Of a stretch of DNA of 64,000 nucleotides, positions 1 to 16,602 are shown piece after piece. The position numbers and the translations under genes were made by a program. The notes beneath the pieces were generated by a model. It did no database searches and had not been told where the DNA came from. It was given only the letters and a program-made list of their open reading frames with translations. The first letter of the stretch is position 1. Every line of letters begins with the position of its first letter. The stretch comes from Bradysia coprophila (lineage: Eukaryota; Arthropoda; Insecta; Diptera; Sciaridae), in assembly GCF_014529535.1 (NCBI RefSeq), contig NW_023503373.1, positions 744,001 through 808,000 on the forward strand, given 5' to 3'.

Positions 1-172
1 CCCACCTCTCCGTTTATTAAAATACAAACATTCAAAACAAGAGACAACAAATTTTTATTTTGGTTTCGAATATTTAATTAAAAATATGAAAACATTTTGT
101 TCACCAACAACAAACAAACAAAATACAGGCGAAGACACTCGAATATTTTTTTTAAACAAAATTATTTCACAG

Positions 173-3100
173 TCCCATTTCGAGTTCCCCCAAGATACAA
201 CCCCAGACGTAGGTCTGGCATTGGATGGGGGACCACAATATCGACACGTGGTCCTCCATCACCGTGTCCATCCGAGCATCCGTTCAGTTCAGCCAGTTCG
301 AGTTTATCAGAAGGTTCGTCCGGTCATCGTAGCCATGAAGATGACATCAGTATTGTAACAGGTATAAAATACATAATTGAACAAAAGTGTTTTATAAGCC
401 GAGTATTACATAAAACCGAATTCATCAGATTTTTAGTTTGTTTGAATGAAGAATGAGTGATGGAATATATGGCGGTTTTTTCCTTTTAATAATTTGAATT
501 GAACTAAGGACGAAAGATGTCTTTGAAGTGCAAGTTGAAATATGACTTTTCAGTTCAAATAATCGTTAAGAGGTTCCGAGTGTACGGTGAAATTGTAGCC
601 TACATTTCTGCGTTTCGAAATTTTTGATCGCTGATATCTTTTTACGAGAGCCCTTTTTGAAAAATGTACGACCACATTTTCGAGCAAAAATATGTCAGTT
701 TTGAATAAAAAATAAAATTGTCTGTGAAAGTTTCATGTGCTTTGAGAAAACTGTACCAATGCCCCAAATTTGCATCAAAGGTACACTTTTCTTAAAGCAC
801 ATGGAACTTTCACAGACAATTTTATTTTTTATTCAAAACTGACATATTTTTACTCGAAAATGTGGTCGTACATTTTTCAAAAAGGGCTCTCGTAAAAAGA
901 TATCAGCGATCGAAAATTTCGAAACGCAGAAATGTAGGCTACAATTTCAGCGTACGCTCGGAAGCTCTTAACCAGACATTTGAATTTCTGGGAAATTGTT
1001 CTTTACTGCTGACAAAGGCATTGATTATTTTAACTGAAAGCGAAATCCTATTTTTCATCAAAAAAATTGGGAACTGGGTATTTCTCAAAATACATTTCCT
1101 TTATGTGCATGTTGTTATCGTTAGATGCTCCTGTTGTTATGTGAATGCATTTTTTGAAAAAAATCCTATCATTGTTTCGATTGCATATTTTTTACAAAAT
1201 TAAGTGTTCTGGCTGTCTCGTCAACATGAAAAGTAAGTGTCAAAGGGCGTGGTAGTCTTTTCAATGAGAAGATATCCGATAAACTATCTTCATTTATTCC
1301 TCAAAGGCTGTACCTACCTTTTCTAATATTTTTTTTAAAATTAAATTCAGTCCGATTTTCTTGAACCAGCGACCCTGGTTATCTAACTGCTTCATTATTT
1401 TTTCTCCCCTCTCTACTCTCTTTCACCCACTTACTTCGTCTTGATGCTAAGAAATACTAAATTTTCAAAGGTCTCCTTTATCCCATAGATAAAAGTATTG
1501 GCGACACAAGTGATATAATTAGTGATTCGAGTGGTGTCGGTACTAATTCCGACAGCGCTGCTTGTTCGATTGGTCATCCGAGCACGACTGTAGTGTGCAT
1601 GGAACCATACCAAGGCACCTCGCTGGGACATTTGTCCATACATCCTGGAGAAGTTATCGAAGTTGTCGGCTCAACAGATTGTGGCCTTCTCGAAGGCTAC
1701 GTACGCGGAGTTAATCGCTCCGGTTTCTTTCCGGCGCATTGTGTGCAAGAAGTCAACATTCGACAGAAAAATATTACAAATGTTTCGATTTCTATGCCCT
1801 CTTACCGCAATGAGAACAGCGAGATGGAGAAACAGCAGCTGCAACAACCGGATCAGTATGTTCCGTCGCAATATAACAGCTCAACAGGACCCCGAATTAA
1901 GAAAAAGTAAATATTTGTTATGTGCTAGCGATGAATGAGGAGATAATTAACGCTTTTATTTCAGTGGAATATCGGACGCAAGGACAGTTATTCTACATCG
2001 TGCCAAAAGAGGATTTGGATTCGTGTTACGTGGTGCCAAGGCGGCGTCACCCTTGATGCAACTTAAACCGTCTGATCGTTGTCCAGGACTTCAGTATTTG
2101 GACGATGTGGATCCGGGTGGTGTTGCCGATCTATCTGGTTTAAAACCCGGTGACTTTTTATTGGAAGTTAGTAGATTCGCCATTGTATTTGGATCGTCAA
2201 ATAATTAATTTTGAAATTCAATTCAGATAAATGGTGAAGATGTTCGGTGTGCATCGCATGAACACGTTGTCGACCTGATCCGTACGTCCGGATCACTTGT
2301 TTCCATGACAGTTGTGTCGCAGAGCTATCCGAACAACTTTCAGCAGCAGGTGCAATCTCATCAACAAGCTTTTGCTACCCCATCATCTGGTCGTCAGTGT
2401 GCTACATTACCTAGAAAAATGCCTTTCGGTCCAGGCAAAATGCCTGCACCAATGCCACCGCGACGTGATCCAAAGACGACACTAAGTGTAGGAAGAGCAC
2501 GAGCTAAATCTATGGTTGCTGGTCTAGAAGGCAGCGGTGACAAAGACGATGACGACGAGTTGACCGGAACCAATAAATCTAGTTCCGCTGAATCAATCCA
2601 CCAGCAGTCTCTTTCGGCAGCCTCAACGCCAACACAAGCAGGTCCTGGAACACCGACACAACCGCGAACCGCTAGTATTAAAGCACGGCCAACATCAAGT
2701 CGAATTACTGCTGCCGAATTAGAAGAACTGTTCCAAAGACAGCAGGGAGAAACGAATAATGGAAACAGATATTCAACCATGATGAGTAGTTCTAGATTCC
2801 AATCTGGAACGGATAGCGGAGCTGCCACACCTCCATTATCTCCACAGAAGGGACCAATAGTTTATGCTAGTGTGGCTGATATGAAACGAAAGAAAACCAA
2901 AAACGGAACCCTTCGTGGAAAGCCGTGTGAAATTCCACAGGTCAACTCTGATTTAAAACGAACATTCCACAGTACGCCGGATCTACAAACGGCAATCAAC
3001 ACATCATCATCATCGATTTGGTCTAATACGATTGGTGTGAAAGGACATCGTTCACAAGATGACATGTATGCAATACAACGATTAAATCTACCTCCACCCA

Positions 3101-4346
3101 CACATCCACCTCCTCCTCCTCCTGTTGTTGGACAAGTTGTCAAAGTTGACGTGTCCAGAGGATCGGAATATGAAAGTACTGCGAAATTGCAGCAGAAACT
3201 TAGAGCGGCCAGTATTGCTACTGACGATCCGAATGAAGTTCGATCGAGTTTCAAGCCGGCGACAAATGCCAAATTGTACGCTTCACCACAAGATCTACGG
3301 AATCTTGGGTATCATCCTAAGGCTGAACAAACTACTGCTCCTCGTCAGGTAAATTTTAATCACCCAATCTCTATAGACATTATGTAACTTTTTGATTGAT
3401 ACGATTCAGATCCGAAAGACATCTTCTCTTCGTGGAACGACAAATGTAACGAACAATGGAAATCAATATGCTCAACCTATCCGCGGAGGCTTACAACAAC
3501 GATCCAACACTATTCCTGCAAAACTTTCTGCACCTCCGATTCCAGATCCAGACTACAGTCTCAGTGAATCTGAAGGTGAAGATGAAAATTCCGTTCTCGT
3601 GGCTCATAATACCAAAATGAACGAGCATATAGCCCTTATGCCATCCGAAAGTAGCGGCAATAGCAACACAAGGTAATGATTTGTAATTCAGGTTCTTGGG
3701 AGACCAAAAATCAATTTTTACTTCGTTTGTTTAAAGTGGCAGCAGTACTGGTTCCAGCTCAATTCCACATTCCTTTTCCGTCGACGAAATTCAGAAAATG
3801 CGCGTAAAATTAAAATCTTCAAAATCCTATCCCAACGAATTGCTCCGACAAGATTGTCACATCATTCGACCGGCCGAACACAATGAAGAAGGCGACAATT
3901 CATCGTCAGGAGTCAGCAGCGACCAAGAAGTAACCATTACCACCAATGATACTCACACCAAAACCATCATAGAGCTTAAGAAACCCGTTACATTACCCGT
4001 CCTGACCAATCTGAAGAAAACGACCATCATCAACGACAAGGACGAACGGAGCGATGAAGATGACAGTCCTAGTCCACCAGCAAAAGGTTTCCAACGCCAC
4101 AATTCGCTGACCCGTAAACAGGCAGCAACGATTGCAATGAACCGGGCTATGCAGTCGCGCAATGCTGTATCATTAGTTAAATTACCACCGCCAATGGAAA
4201 CGGAAATGGAAGTTGATCCGGTGGCCATACCGCCGCCACCACAATTTTGTGATTGCTTGAATGCCAAATCAGACTCGAATAAGAATGCAACGAGAGGTGT
4301 TCGTATTGTCGGAGCTGTACCGAAGGTAAATAAAACGAACATTTAG
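173..4346 (+). CDS. Shank: Shank/ProSAP postsynaptic scaffold, partial (SH3-PDZ-linker)
   Basis: Six exons join in frame: 173-361, 1489-1906, 1965-2166, 2227-3348, 3410-3672 and 3737-4325; every junction is GT-AG and phase-compatible. The first exon has the Ser-rich stretch ending HEDDISIVT. Exon 2 encodes the SH3 domain (VCMEPYQGTSLGHLSIHPGE to RSGFFPAHCVQEV). Exons 3-4 encode the PDZ domain (RTVILHRAKRGFGFVLRGAK, then LKPGDFLLEINGEDVR). The rest is a long low-complexity linker with a proline run near 3090-3125. Shank proteins scaffold glutamatergic postsynaptic densities. The ankyrin-repeat N-terminus lies upstream of the window. After 4325 a good donor (GTAAAT) is present; reading through it gives a short tail and a stop at 4344-4346. 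No SAM-domain exon is visible downstream, so the 3' end is unresolved: either an alternative short end or distant exons. Confidence 0.9.
566..971. mobile_element. TTAA-flanked foldback element in Shank intron
   Basis: Two arms of about 190 bp (566-758 and 780-971) are inverted copies of each other around a 20-base loop, with few mismatches. Both ends read TTAAGAG/CTCTTAA, so the element is bounded by TTAA, the target site of piggyBac-type transposons. It has no coding capacity and lies wholly inside the intron between exons 173-361 and 1489-1906. I infer a non-autonomous element. Confidence 0.8.
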
Positions 4347-5464
4347 TCAGTAAGAGTGTTGCGTTGTGGTTTTTATTGTTTTTGGCACTTTTGTTTTTCA
4401 TTTATTTGTTTCGCTGTTCGAATGTTAACAAACAATCAAAACTCCCAAATAGTATAAAGGACAAAAATGTGTTTGGCAAATAAAATTTCAAGTAAACAAA
4501 TGTTGCCGACGAGTTTTGAAATTACGTTGAGATTGTCCTTTTTACGTGCAATATTTTCTGTGTGTTTTTTTTAAAGACAAATGCTTTTGTAAATAGTCCA
4601 TCACTTCATGAGTTTATTTGTTGTGTTTAACATGATTCTGTATTTCAAATGCACTGTAGCTAGAGCGTTTTACACATTGTGTAGTACACAAGAGCCTCAC
4701 TTTTTTTTTCGGCTGAATCATCAGAGCCTTTCAATTTTTTGTGTGCCCATCAGACCTATTTTATAAGAATGTTTCAGGTAGGAATCATCCGCATCGCTCA
4801 TTTATTCCTCTATTATTCAAATGTTGCCAATTTAAAATTTCCATTATATTTTCGTGTTTCCGGTTAAAAATCTAGTCTCACAATGGCAGCACATTCATTT
4901 CCAAAATTAGAAATTTATTGTAAATTTAAAAATTAATTTTCCTAATGACTTACACCCGATTTGGTACACCATTTTTCACACTTATCAAATTCGAAAATTT
5001 TTAATTTACAACAAACCAAGCTAACGTTCGACGTTCTATTCCATTCCAAAGGTTCCACTCGCGGACGTCTTTAAAATTTTTAAGTACTAGATTTGGCATG
5101 TATTTTCACAACGTGCACATGGTGCACGTTTAACTAAATCTTTTGCTTTCAGGCCAATACATTTTAAACGAATAATATTTGTGGGTTAAAAAGCATTGAA
5201 TCAAAAGAAAACTTTCCAAAAAGTTTAATGTATTGAGTATTGGGTGTATTGCCACTGAAACGTCACTCAAATATTTCTCCCGTAATGTGTATCTATTTTG
5301 ACTATCCTGCGTGTCTATTAGTCGATAGAGGGAATACCATTTACCAACCGAGTAAGAACAGAATTTGTAATTAAAGCTTAGCGATTGAATACTCGATTCC
5401 AATATAATTTTGCCTTACATGCTTGCGAGTCCATGAACTTTCCACGGCCTTACCATGTAATAAT

Positions 5465-5605
5465 ACAATACGTAACTCGGCAGTAAAATGAAAAGTAACG
5501 TTGATTTGTAATTATTGACCTCGGCTTCGCCTCGGATCAACAAAATTTCACGCGTAACCTTTACTTTTCACTTTTCTGCACAAGTTATGTATAAGTTATG
5601 CAATG
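5465..5605. repeat. Diverged foldback with GC-rich apex
   Basis: Diverged inverted arms (left contains ACGTAACT and GAAAAGTAACG; right carries their complements) meet at the palindromic apex CCTCGGCTTCGCCTCGG at about 5519-5536. The same apex recurs at about 36740 in another foldback. Confidence 0.5.
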
Positions 5606-7324
5606 TTCTCGTAATCCTTTGAATGCAAATGAAAAGTACACGCCGATATTGAAACAATATCCCAGTTTAGGACAATCATCTTTCCATTGACTTAGCATTT
5701 TAATTGTTACGATTTTACCAGCAGCTTGTAATCCGATTGTAATTAACTTTTGATGTAAATAATCTCATCACTATTTTTGTGTGCTTAGTACAATGTAATG
5801 GTTTTTATCGTTTTTCTTGTTATAAAAATAAGAACAATTTTTGAACTGATGAACTGATCCATTTAATTTTCTCTCCAATTTAGTAAGCAAAATTGCATGA
5901 CTTCAAAAACATAATATCCTATCTACACACGTACTACTTAAATTTATAGAGAGCTGGATTAAATAAACAAAATGTAGAATTTAAAATGATGAAAATTGAA
6001 AACTAAATTAAGAAGGAAAAACAAGAAAAAATAACTAATTTTTAAAAACCAAATAAAAAAAAACCATCGCACATACATCAGCAATATATTATAAATTCAG
6101 CACGATATACATGTTGTTTCAAAACCTATACATTCGTTCGTACATTCAATTTACAATTAAATAAAATAAAATTGATGATCAAGAAAATGCAAATTAAAGA
6201 AAAAAAAATTAAAATAAAAAAAAATAAAAAAAAATTAAATTCAACGATTTACGACACATAATAATTTTGAATAGTTAAAATCAAACACATTTTTCAATTG
6301 AACATAATAAGTTTAAAAAACAATCTTAAAATTAAAAGTGGCATCCAAGACAAACCGATTTTTTTTAAATAATTTTTAAAATCATCCTAAATTCAATAAA
6401 CAAAAAATGGAAAACTAATGAACTTTTAAACGCGCTCAAGTATTTTTGTAATTTTTAGACATTTTTATTGTATTCAATGCCATTTGTAAGATTTATAATT
6501 ACAGGATAACAAAACAATAGAAATTATATATACGGCAGATAAACTAACTTATAAAAGAAACATAACTGAAGGCTTGAAATGAAGAAAAGTGTTAAAAATA
6601 CCGTAAACTCGAGTTGGCAAAATAGAAATTTAATTAAGGAAAATAAAACAAACAAAAAAGTAAAAAATGCTCTCTTGCAAGCACTTGTTACTAGATTTTT
6701 ATGTTAATTTTACTTTACACAGTCATTTAAATATCAAAATAAAAAAAGAGAAAAAGTGAAACAAAATTAATCACACGATGAATTTATTTAATTAATTAAT
6801 TAATTTAGTTCGTAGACGACATATTTACGTTTATAATTTAAGATAACTAATTAATTGTAATGAGAAGAATGCAGTAAACAAACCTATTAGTTTCGTTTTA
6901 TTATATATATTATATCTTTAGTGTAATTTCAGTTTAAAGTATAAATTAGAGAATTATTCTAACACTGAAAGCAAATTTAATTTAAAAACATAAAATAAGA
7001 AATAGGGAAGAACAAGCCTATGAAATGAAAAATTAATTGAATTATAAAAAATACCGGAAAAATAAAGTAAAATTCATATTTAACGATTAAAATTGGAATG
7101 CGTTCTCATTGAATTCAGTAAAGTGATGTATCATCTTCACTTCATGGATCGGTCATTCATATTGAACCTTCGGTAAGCAATTTAATAACCGAATGTTTTA
7201 CTTCTATTTCTGTAAGTGTTCTCAGAGCATTGAAGACAGCTGCAGGAGTGGACCAAGAAAAAACCATCTTTAAGACCATTATTTTAATATTTTTTAAATT
7301 TATTATTAAACGGAAATTTCCTCC

Positions 7325-7470
7325 AAACTATCGATTTCCCGGACAATTCGTGAGGGAAATGGATAGTTTGGAAGAAATTGGCTGGGTCTTTACTCAAACC
7401 ACCTATGTCAAATTTCATTCTATTTCCCAGTTTAACTTGAACAGTAGGAAATAGGATGAAATTTGATGTC
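7325..7470. repeat. Pair of small palindromes
   Basis: 7325-7374 is an inverted repeat (CAAACTATCGATTTCCC against GGGAAATGGATAGTTTG). 7403-7470 is a second one (ATGTCAAATTTCATTCTATT against its complement, about 14-base loop). A third related piece lies at about 7540-7562. Confidence 0.55.
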
Positions 7471-8489
7471 ATTGGACCACTCGTTCCCCAGATATGATTA
7501 AATGCAGTTCGGTGTAGGAAGTTGGGAAGGAAAATTTTATACGAAATAGAATGGAATTTGACTATTTTTAATTGCTGTGCACTAAACGCAACAAAAAATG
7601 ATTTGAGTGAAAATTTCCTCAAATTTCATCTAGAAGTGTTCACGTCAGATCTGTGGAAAGGTCTCGGCGTGTTCTAGTAAATATCACAAAATTTAATATT
7701 TTCAAAAAAGCGGTAAAAATGTCAAATCATCCTAAAATTTTATCTAAAAATTAGAAGGACCTCGTCAGTAAATGTGGAATTGGATAATGCTTGAAGCGAA
7801 GCTAAATCGAAAATGTTATTGTTTTACTAAGTTACAGCGCTAAGGGAAGCGTTTCGAAAGTATCTGAAAATTCGTTCTATCGTGATGCATTTAGTTCAAA
7901 CAGGGACGTGCTTATCTTGTTTGATTATATCAGTGAAAGTCTCAGGAAAGTCTACGTAAGACATGCAAATATAGCTCTGGCATGAGAATAGTCTTTGAGT
8001 ACTACAACTACACATACTTTTTGAAGAAGGAAGACCACCACATACAAATAAAATACCTGTCAAAAGGTATTCCATTTGAGAACACTTCAAGCTGAAAGTT
8101 TACGACAATATTAAAATATTGAACCATTCTCGCAGCTCCCTGCCTTTGCAAAGTTTACTACTTCTCTTAGTTTTAACATCGTAAAATCGTGCCAAATTAT
8201 TGCATTCAAGTCATTTCAACATTTCACTCTGCGAGTCAGTATTGGTATTGGCTAACTATTTACAGCCAGGTTCACTGTTATTGAAAATAATATTGAACAG
8301 ATAGCCACACTATTACCCGACCTTTTTATAGATTTCTAAGCACTGAGCCATGGTGCATCTACCATTGGTATTACCGATTATTCTCTAGTTTGTATTTTTG
8401 CTGCATTTTTGGATCATAAAAAAAAGTCAAACTTGTCTTCCCAAAGTTTTTATTTATCTCAATCTACAAAATTGAATTTAAAAAATTAC

Positions 8490-9909
<1,420 letters not shown>

Positions 9910-10885
9910 TTCGTGAACGATCTAATGGCCTGCAAAGTGATAACATTTAAATGAGAATTCATTATTATAGTTTTTATCTCCTAACTCTTAACAATGTTTC
10001 GTTCTGTAGAAGAGAACAGTTGAAAAAAAATAATAACATTTTGTGGCATAAAGATGATTCACAGCAACAGAGTTGTTCAACTCTAAGAATTATTCACTAA
10101 TCTATGCATTGTAATGACTCTGCTTTCGATTGTTGCTTTATCAGAGGAAAATATCTTTGAACTTAAGCGTATACGTGAGTTTGTAACTGCACATACAAAA
10201 TGAGGTATTCGCGTGGAAGTAATGCCGAATCGACAATAACGTTTTTTCACTAAAATTATCATCAGAACTATCTTTGAAAATTATAAAAAATTTGCGAAAT
10301 ATATCATTAAGTAAGATCGTTTTATGTGTAGGTTTGCAAGTGCAAGTGGTAACACGTTTGACTTAATGACGAAAAGAAAAGCTTTTGCTGCTTTCGTTGT
10401 GAAAAACCATTTTCTCAACTCAGTAACGAAAAGTGAAAGTATTGGTGCCTTTTTTGACAGATGAAAGACGTTGTATACTACTCGGTAAAATTAATGATTT
10501 TTAGGTACACTATGTGTGTTGTGAATTGTTACGCATGTAGTGCCGAAAAAAGCTCTTATAACTCGGTGCCATAAATAACTACTTTCACTCGATTGCATCT
10601 TCACTTAACAAATCCACTAGCAAAGGTTTACATTGAGGGGTAACATTTTTTTCCAACAATATCAAAATGTTGTATTTAAAAATTTCGGCTTTTTATTTTA
10701 ATTAAAAGGCAAAATGTTTTAACGTTGTACCACAAATTAGCCCAAAAGGGAATTTTTAAAGCCTTTTTGTTATTTTGTTTTTTCGGAAAATGTTCAATAT
10801 GAACGCTTAGATTCATTTTTCAATTCTTGAAAATCAATTCAACGTTTAAAGAAAAGAAAAACAGGAAAATCAGAACAGAACTTAC

Positions 10886-10999
10886 AATAAGAACATAAAA
10901 TTGAACTCAATTAACTAAAAGTTGTATACGATTTAAGTCACTCTCTCAACGATTCAACGAATACTAGCTGCGTTACGCACAGACTAAAATTATTTATGG
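10886..10999 (-). promoter_or_regulatory. Cathepsin L copy A promoter and non-coding first exon
   Basis: A block shared with copy B (16603-16729) has, on the minus strand, an AT-rich TATA-like motif (ATAAATAAT at about 10998-10990), then GCAGCTAGTATTCGTTGAATC, and ends in a donor GTAAGT at 10885. An acceptor at 9930/9931 would splice this 5' UTR exon to the coding exon. The start site near 10968 is inferred from TATA spacing. Confidence 0.6.
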
Positions 11000-11447
11000 T
11001 GAAATAAAATACACAAAATGTGCATCATGGCATGAATTCTTTATTTATTTATTAAATTTAGACTTATCGGAATGATTCACAATGTTGATGTTGGTGGAGC
11101 GTGGAGATAAACCTTTTAGCTTACTGTTTGATTAACAAATAAGGGTCGATCGATTATTTTTGTTTTTCTATAAAATCATAGTCACGTGAAAAACTAAAAT
11201 GTAACTGTAGATAGTCTTGCATGGTTGGAAAGCGACAAACAAATTTTATAAAAATTCCAAGCATGAGGAGAAAAAATATTAGAAATCTCCGGCGAGACAA
11301 ATTTAATGACTAAACCAAATCAGTACTCAATAATAAAAGATAACCTCGAAGGTACATGACTTTTCTCCCAGTTAATTTCTAGTAAACTGAGCTCGTTTTA
11401 CTTATAGGAAACGTGTATTCTTTTACGAGCAATATAACTTAACTTAA

Positions 11448-11655
11448 CCTTTTACAGACGGCAAGCATATGACCAGAATTATCATCGGGTCTACTACTTC
11501 AGTAGATGAAAGTATTTTCAATCTGTTGATTTCAAATCTTGTACTTCAATTTTTTCAACATGAATTTTACTATATAAGGACCATATAACCCAGAGCTTGT
11601 AATTATTTTTGTCGTCGTTATCGATAACAGATGAATAGACGTATGTGATTAGTAT
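11448..11655. mobile_element. TTAA/CCTGT MITE, copy 1
   Basis: It begins with TTAA then CCT-TTACAGACGGCAAGC. It ends, in inverse orientation, with the block containing TGTTATCGATAACGACGAC. The inverted copy at 35159-35376 matches across the whole length. It is non-coding, and the TTAA border suggests a piggyBac-type non-autonomous element. Confidence 0.6.
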
Positions 11656-11978
11656 GAGCGCAGCGATTAGCGAAACGCAGGCAAATTATAGGGTAGTTAG
11701 TGGGTCAGCCATAGTCATTTCAAAAAATCTGTAGTGACCAGACATGGACTTCTGCATGCAGGTTTCACATCTAATGGCTTCAGATGACCCTCCCTGACCA
11801 TTTCAACCGGACCGATCTCATAATATATTTGAGCACACTGCATTTTAGTTAATTTCAAGTAAGATTGTTCTTTCTTTTGCATTGTGTGTGTGCTTTTTTA
11901 CAGTCAAATGGTTTTTTAAGTAGTCCAGGATGTATGTTGTGTTTGATACAAGAGCCTAACATTTCTTTCCCTTGGTCT

Positions 11979-12035
11979 TTAACCTGTTACAGACGGCAAG
12001 CATATGACGAGTGCTATTATCGGGTCTATAGGTTT
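11979..12035 (+). mobile_element. TTAA/CCTGT MITE, terminal fragment
   Basis: TTAACCTGTTACAGACGGC and the following CATATGAC...TTATCGGGTCTAT repeat the first 50 bases of copy 1 at 11448. I did not find the other end. Confidence 0.5.
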
Positions 12036-12443
12036 GTTCCAAGTCCATATGAATTGTCAAATTTCATCCACAGAACCTCAATAATATCTATGTGTAAATC
12101 GCGTAGGCGACGTTGCTCGATTTGTATGAAATATCATGTAAGCGACGTTGCTATGGATGAAATTGTCGTTTGTGGGGACAATGTTTCTGTGAGAAAACCC
12201 ATAAACATGGAAGACGAACCATCTTTTGTTCTTTTAAAATAAAAATGCAGATATTGTTTTATGAAGTTATACTCATTTAAAGTACCTATCACCTATCATA
12301 CAAAGGTTCGTAGAACAATGTTTCAGTCATTGCATATTCCCATTATTAATTCTTTTATCGGGTTAAAGCCTTTGAAAATATGCATTTAAAGTTCGGTATT
12401 ACTCATTTAAAAACATGTGGTCTGATATAATGATATCATTTGT

Positions 12444-12562
12444 GCATCTAAGGTTCGAAATTACTCATTACAATAATTAAATTTGCAACGCAAGTCTTAC
12501 TCCGAATATGATATCACCATGTGAAACAGACAATTGTAATGAGTAATTTCGAACTTCAGATG
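12444..12562. repeat. Foldback repeat
   Basis: Inverted arms of about 35 bp (GTTCGAAATTACTCATTACA at 12453 against its complement ending near 12562) flank a 50-base spacer. The stretch 10970-13236 otherwise contains only repeats and no gene that I can support. Confidence 0.6.
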
Positions 12563-12859
12563 GACAAGTAATATGATTTTGAAAAGTAATTTTTGTAATT
12601 ACTTTTCAGAATTCCTTTGGGACAAAATTTATCTAAGTCTTGTTCTTTTCTCGAAAATGGTAATATGAAATAGCTAAGCATTTCTAAAATAAAATCTAGG
12701 AAATAAACGCTGCTTTGGGGTCAATGTATCTCGAGTAAATAATGTGTGAGTTAAAGAAACATCGAGTCAGAAAATGTTTTGAACGCTTTGTTGTTGAAGG
12801 AATGGAACACAGAGGAAGACATTGATGGAGTCATGTTTTTGTATGAAATATGAAATTGG

Positions 12860-12990
12860 TAAACGCACTTCAAGCCAAAGTGATCATGGTCGAAAGCTGC
12901 CAAATAGAGTAGTATTTTACAGTTGTGTGACACACTGTCAAGTTAAGTACCCTATTTGGAGTACCACTCATGCTTGAAGTTCGTTGAACT
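12860..12990. mobile_element. CAACG-end MITE, copy 1
   Basis: Terminal inverted repeats read AACGCACTTCAAGC on the left and GCTTGAAGTTCGTT on the right. Internal landmarks shared with other copies are GCTGCCAAATAGAGTA, TTTACAG, and ACACTGTC-AAGT...GTACC. Confidence 0.6.
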
Positions 12991-13236
12991 GGTCGATTGG
13001 AGTCTCTTTTGCTCATTTTTTCAGGTCCACAAATGTTTTTCTACGTGTTCTATGTAAAAAGGTCAGAACTGAGTCGTACTATTCATCCTGCAATAATATT
13101 CTAACAAAATACGTTTCACCTAAGATCCGAGGCAGTGTATCAGGATATCTTTCAGCAACAAAGGCAAACACGTAACAAAAGTCTTTCTTTTTCAATTTTT
13201 ATTTATCTAAATGTACAAAATTGTATAAAAATTAGC

Positions 13237-15219
<1,983 letters not shown>

Positions 15220-15245
15220 TTCGTATACACGAGCTAATGGCCTGT

Positions 15246-16012
15246 AGAAGGAAGTGATAAAATTAAATTGAGATTTCGTTATCTAGTTGTTAAATTAAAC
15301 AGCTACTAGTTTTCGATTGCTCTCAAGTGTCCTACAATGGGGTTTTAAGAGCAATGGACCCTTTGTATATTTGAGGCCTACATTTAGGCAGAGAAATATT
15401 CGTTTTTTGATGATTTATCTGAACCAAAATCTTTTTTTGAAAAAGTAAAACCATTAAAGCACGCAAAAATGTGTAAGTCATAACTTAACCCATTTGGAGA
15501 AATTACATAAATTTACACAACCTGCAAAGGCTTCTCAAGTGGGATAAGTTATAACCCACAAACCGATTTCTCCTTTAAAAGAAACATATTTTTGTGGGCT
15601 TTAATGGTTTTAATTTATCAAAAAAAAAGGTTTTTGTTCAGAGACATCATCAAAAAACTAATATTTTTCTGCCGAAGTGTAAGCTACAAATTTGCAAAGG
15701 GTCCATTGCTCTTAAGTGCAATTCAATATTAAAAAATCAATCAATAATAGGTCTTAGAAAATAAATTCGATCGTCTTATGTATCGTTGGCCTTCCGATCC
15801 TTATGTCTTATGTCTTATCTAAAAACTATCTGCGAGACAAAGACTGAAAACACGCATACTTCATGTTCAAACTTATATTTTAAGCTGACCTGTTTGCAGT
15901 CCTTGTGATAGAGATATTTGCAACAAATTTTCAGAGGAAAGGCCACTGACACCGACTGACTAATATTTCGTTTACATTCATTGGGAAGATTGAATTTACT
16001 TTCTGAGACCTA
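15246..16012. repeat. Segmental duplication, copy 1
   Basis: 15246-15344 matches 17427-17522, and 15716-16012 matches 17697-17945 (shared blocks include TTAAATTGAGATTTCGTTATC and TTATCTAAAAACTATCTG). The two halves of copy 1 are separated by a TTAA foldback. It lies in the 5' UTR intron of cathepsin L copy B. Confidence 0.8.
15345..15715. mobile_element. TTAA-flanked foldback element inside the duplication
   Basis: TTAAGAGCAATGGACCCTTT at the left end is mirrored by AAAGGGTCCATTGCTCTTAA at the right. The inverted similarity continues inward for about 70 bp, and both borders are TTAA. It is non-coding. It shares the TTAAGAG terminus with the element at 566-971. Confidence 0.8.
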
Positions 16013-16602
16013 AAAGTTGACCTGCTTAAAGCACTGATTTTAAATAATAATTTCTTATCAACTATTATCTGTTGACTCTATCACATTCTGCATTACTGTA
16101 AGTATTACAAAATACGGTCAAGATAGTTGCGGAAACAGCTGAGCATTTGCGTATGTATTGAAACATTATGATGAATGAAGGTCTGTATAAGAAGTTCGAC
16201 CGTGAATGCTACAAGAGAGACAAATATTTTTTATTCGAACAGCTGACGTGTATAACGCCTTGATTTTTGATTCAAACCTAGATTTAGTCATAATGTATTC
16301 AATTCAAACAATGAAAACTAACAAAAGTGGAATCAAAATATTGACATAGTATCAGAACAGTAAAGAAACGATTCATTTAACTTTTGTCACAAATGATTCA
16401 CAGGAACAGAGAGCGCAGTTGTTTAACTACGTATTTGAAACTAGACAAAGCAAACTACAAACTGCATACGAATCATACAGGAAAATGTTATTCACCAAAC
16501 TATGCACCGGAATAACTCTTCTTTCGATTGCTTTATCAGATCAAAAGATCTTTCAACTTACAATTAAATTAAAAAATAAAGTGAAATTCAAATACAACTT
16601 AC

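Larger units (their letters stand above)
4347..8489. other. AT-rich stretch without a recognisable gene
   Basis: This 4.1-kb stretch between Shank and cathepsin L is very AT-rich, with many A-runs (notably 6000-6260) and stops in all frames. It could be Shank 3' UTR or intron. I see no coding exon that I can support; two palindromic repeats inside it are listed separately. Confidence 0.5.

Noticed and set aside
862..1203. 113-codon frame in the Shank intron
   Set aside because: It starts inside the TTAA foldback element and has no similarity I recognise.
7122..7172. Possible extra Shank exon (Ser-rich frame before a GTAAGC donor at about 7173)
   Set aside because: Phase does not match the donor at 4325 for any acceptor I can see, and the frame is too short to judge.
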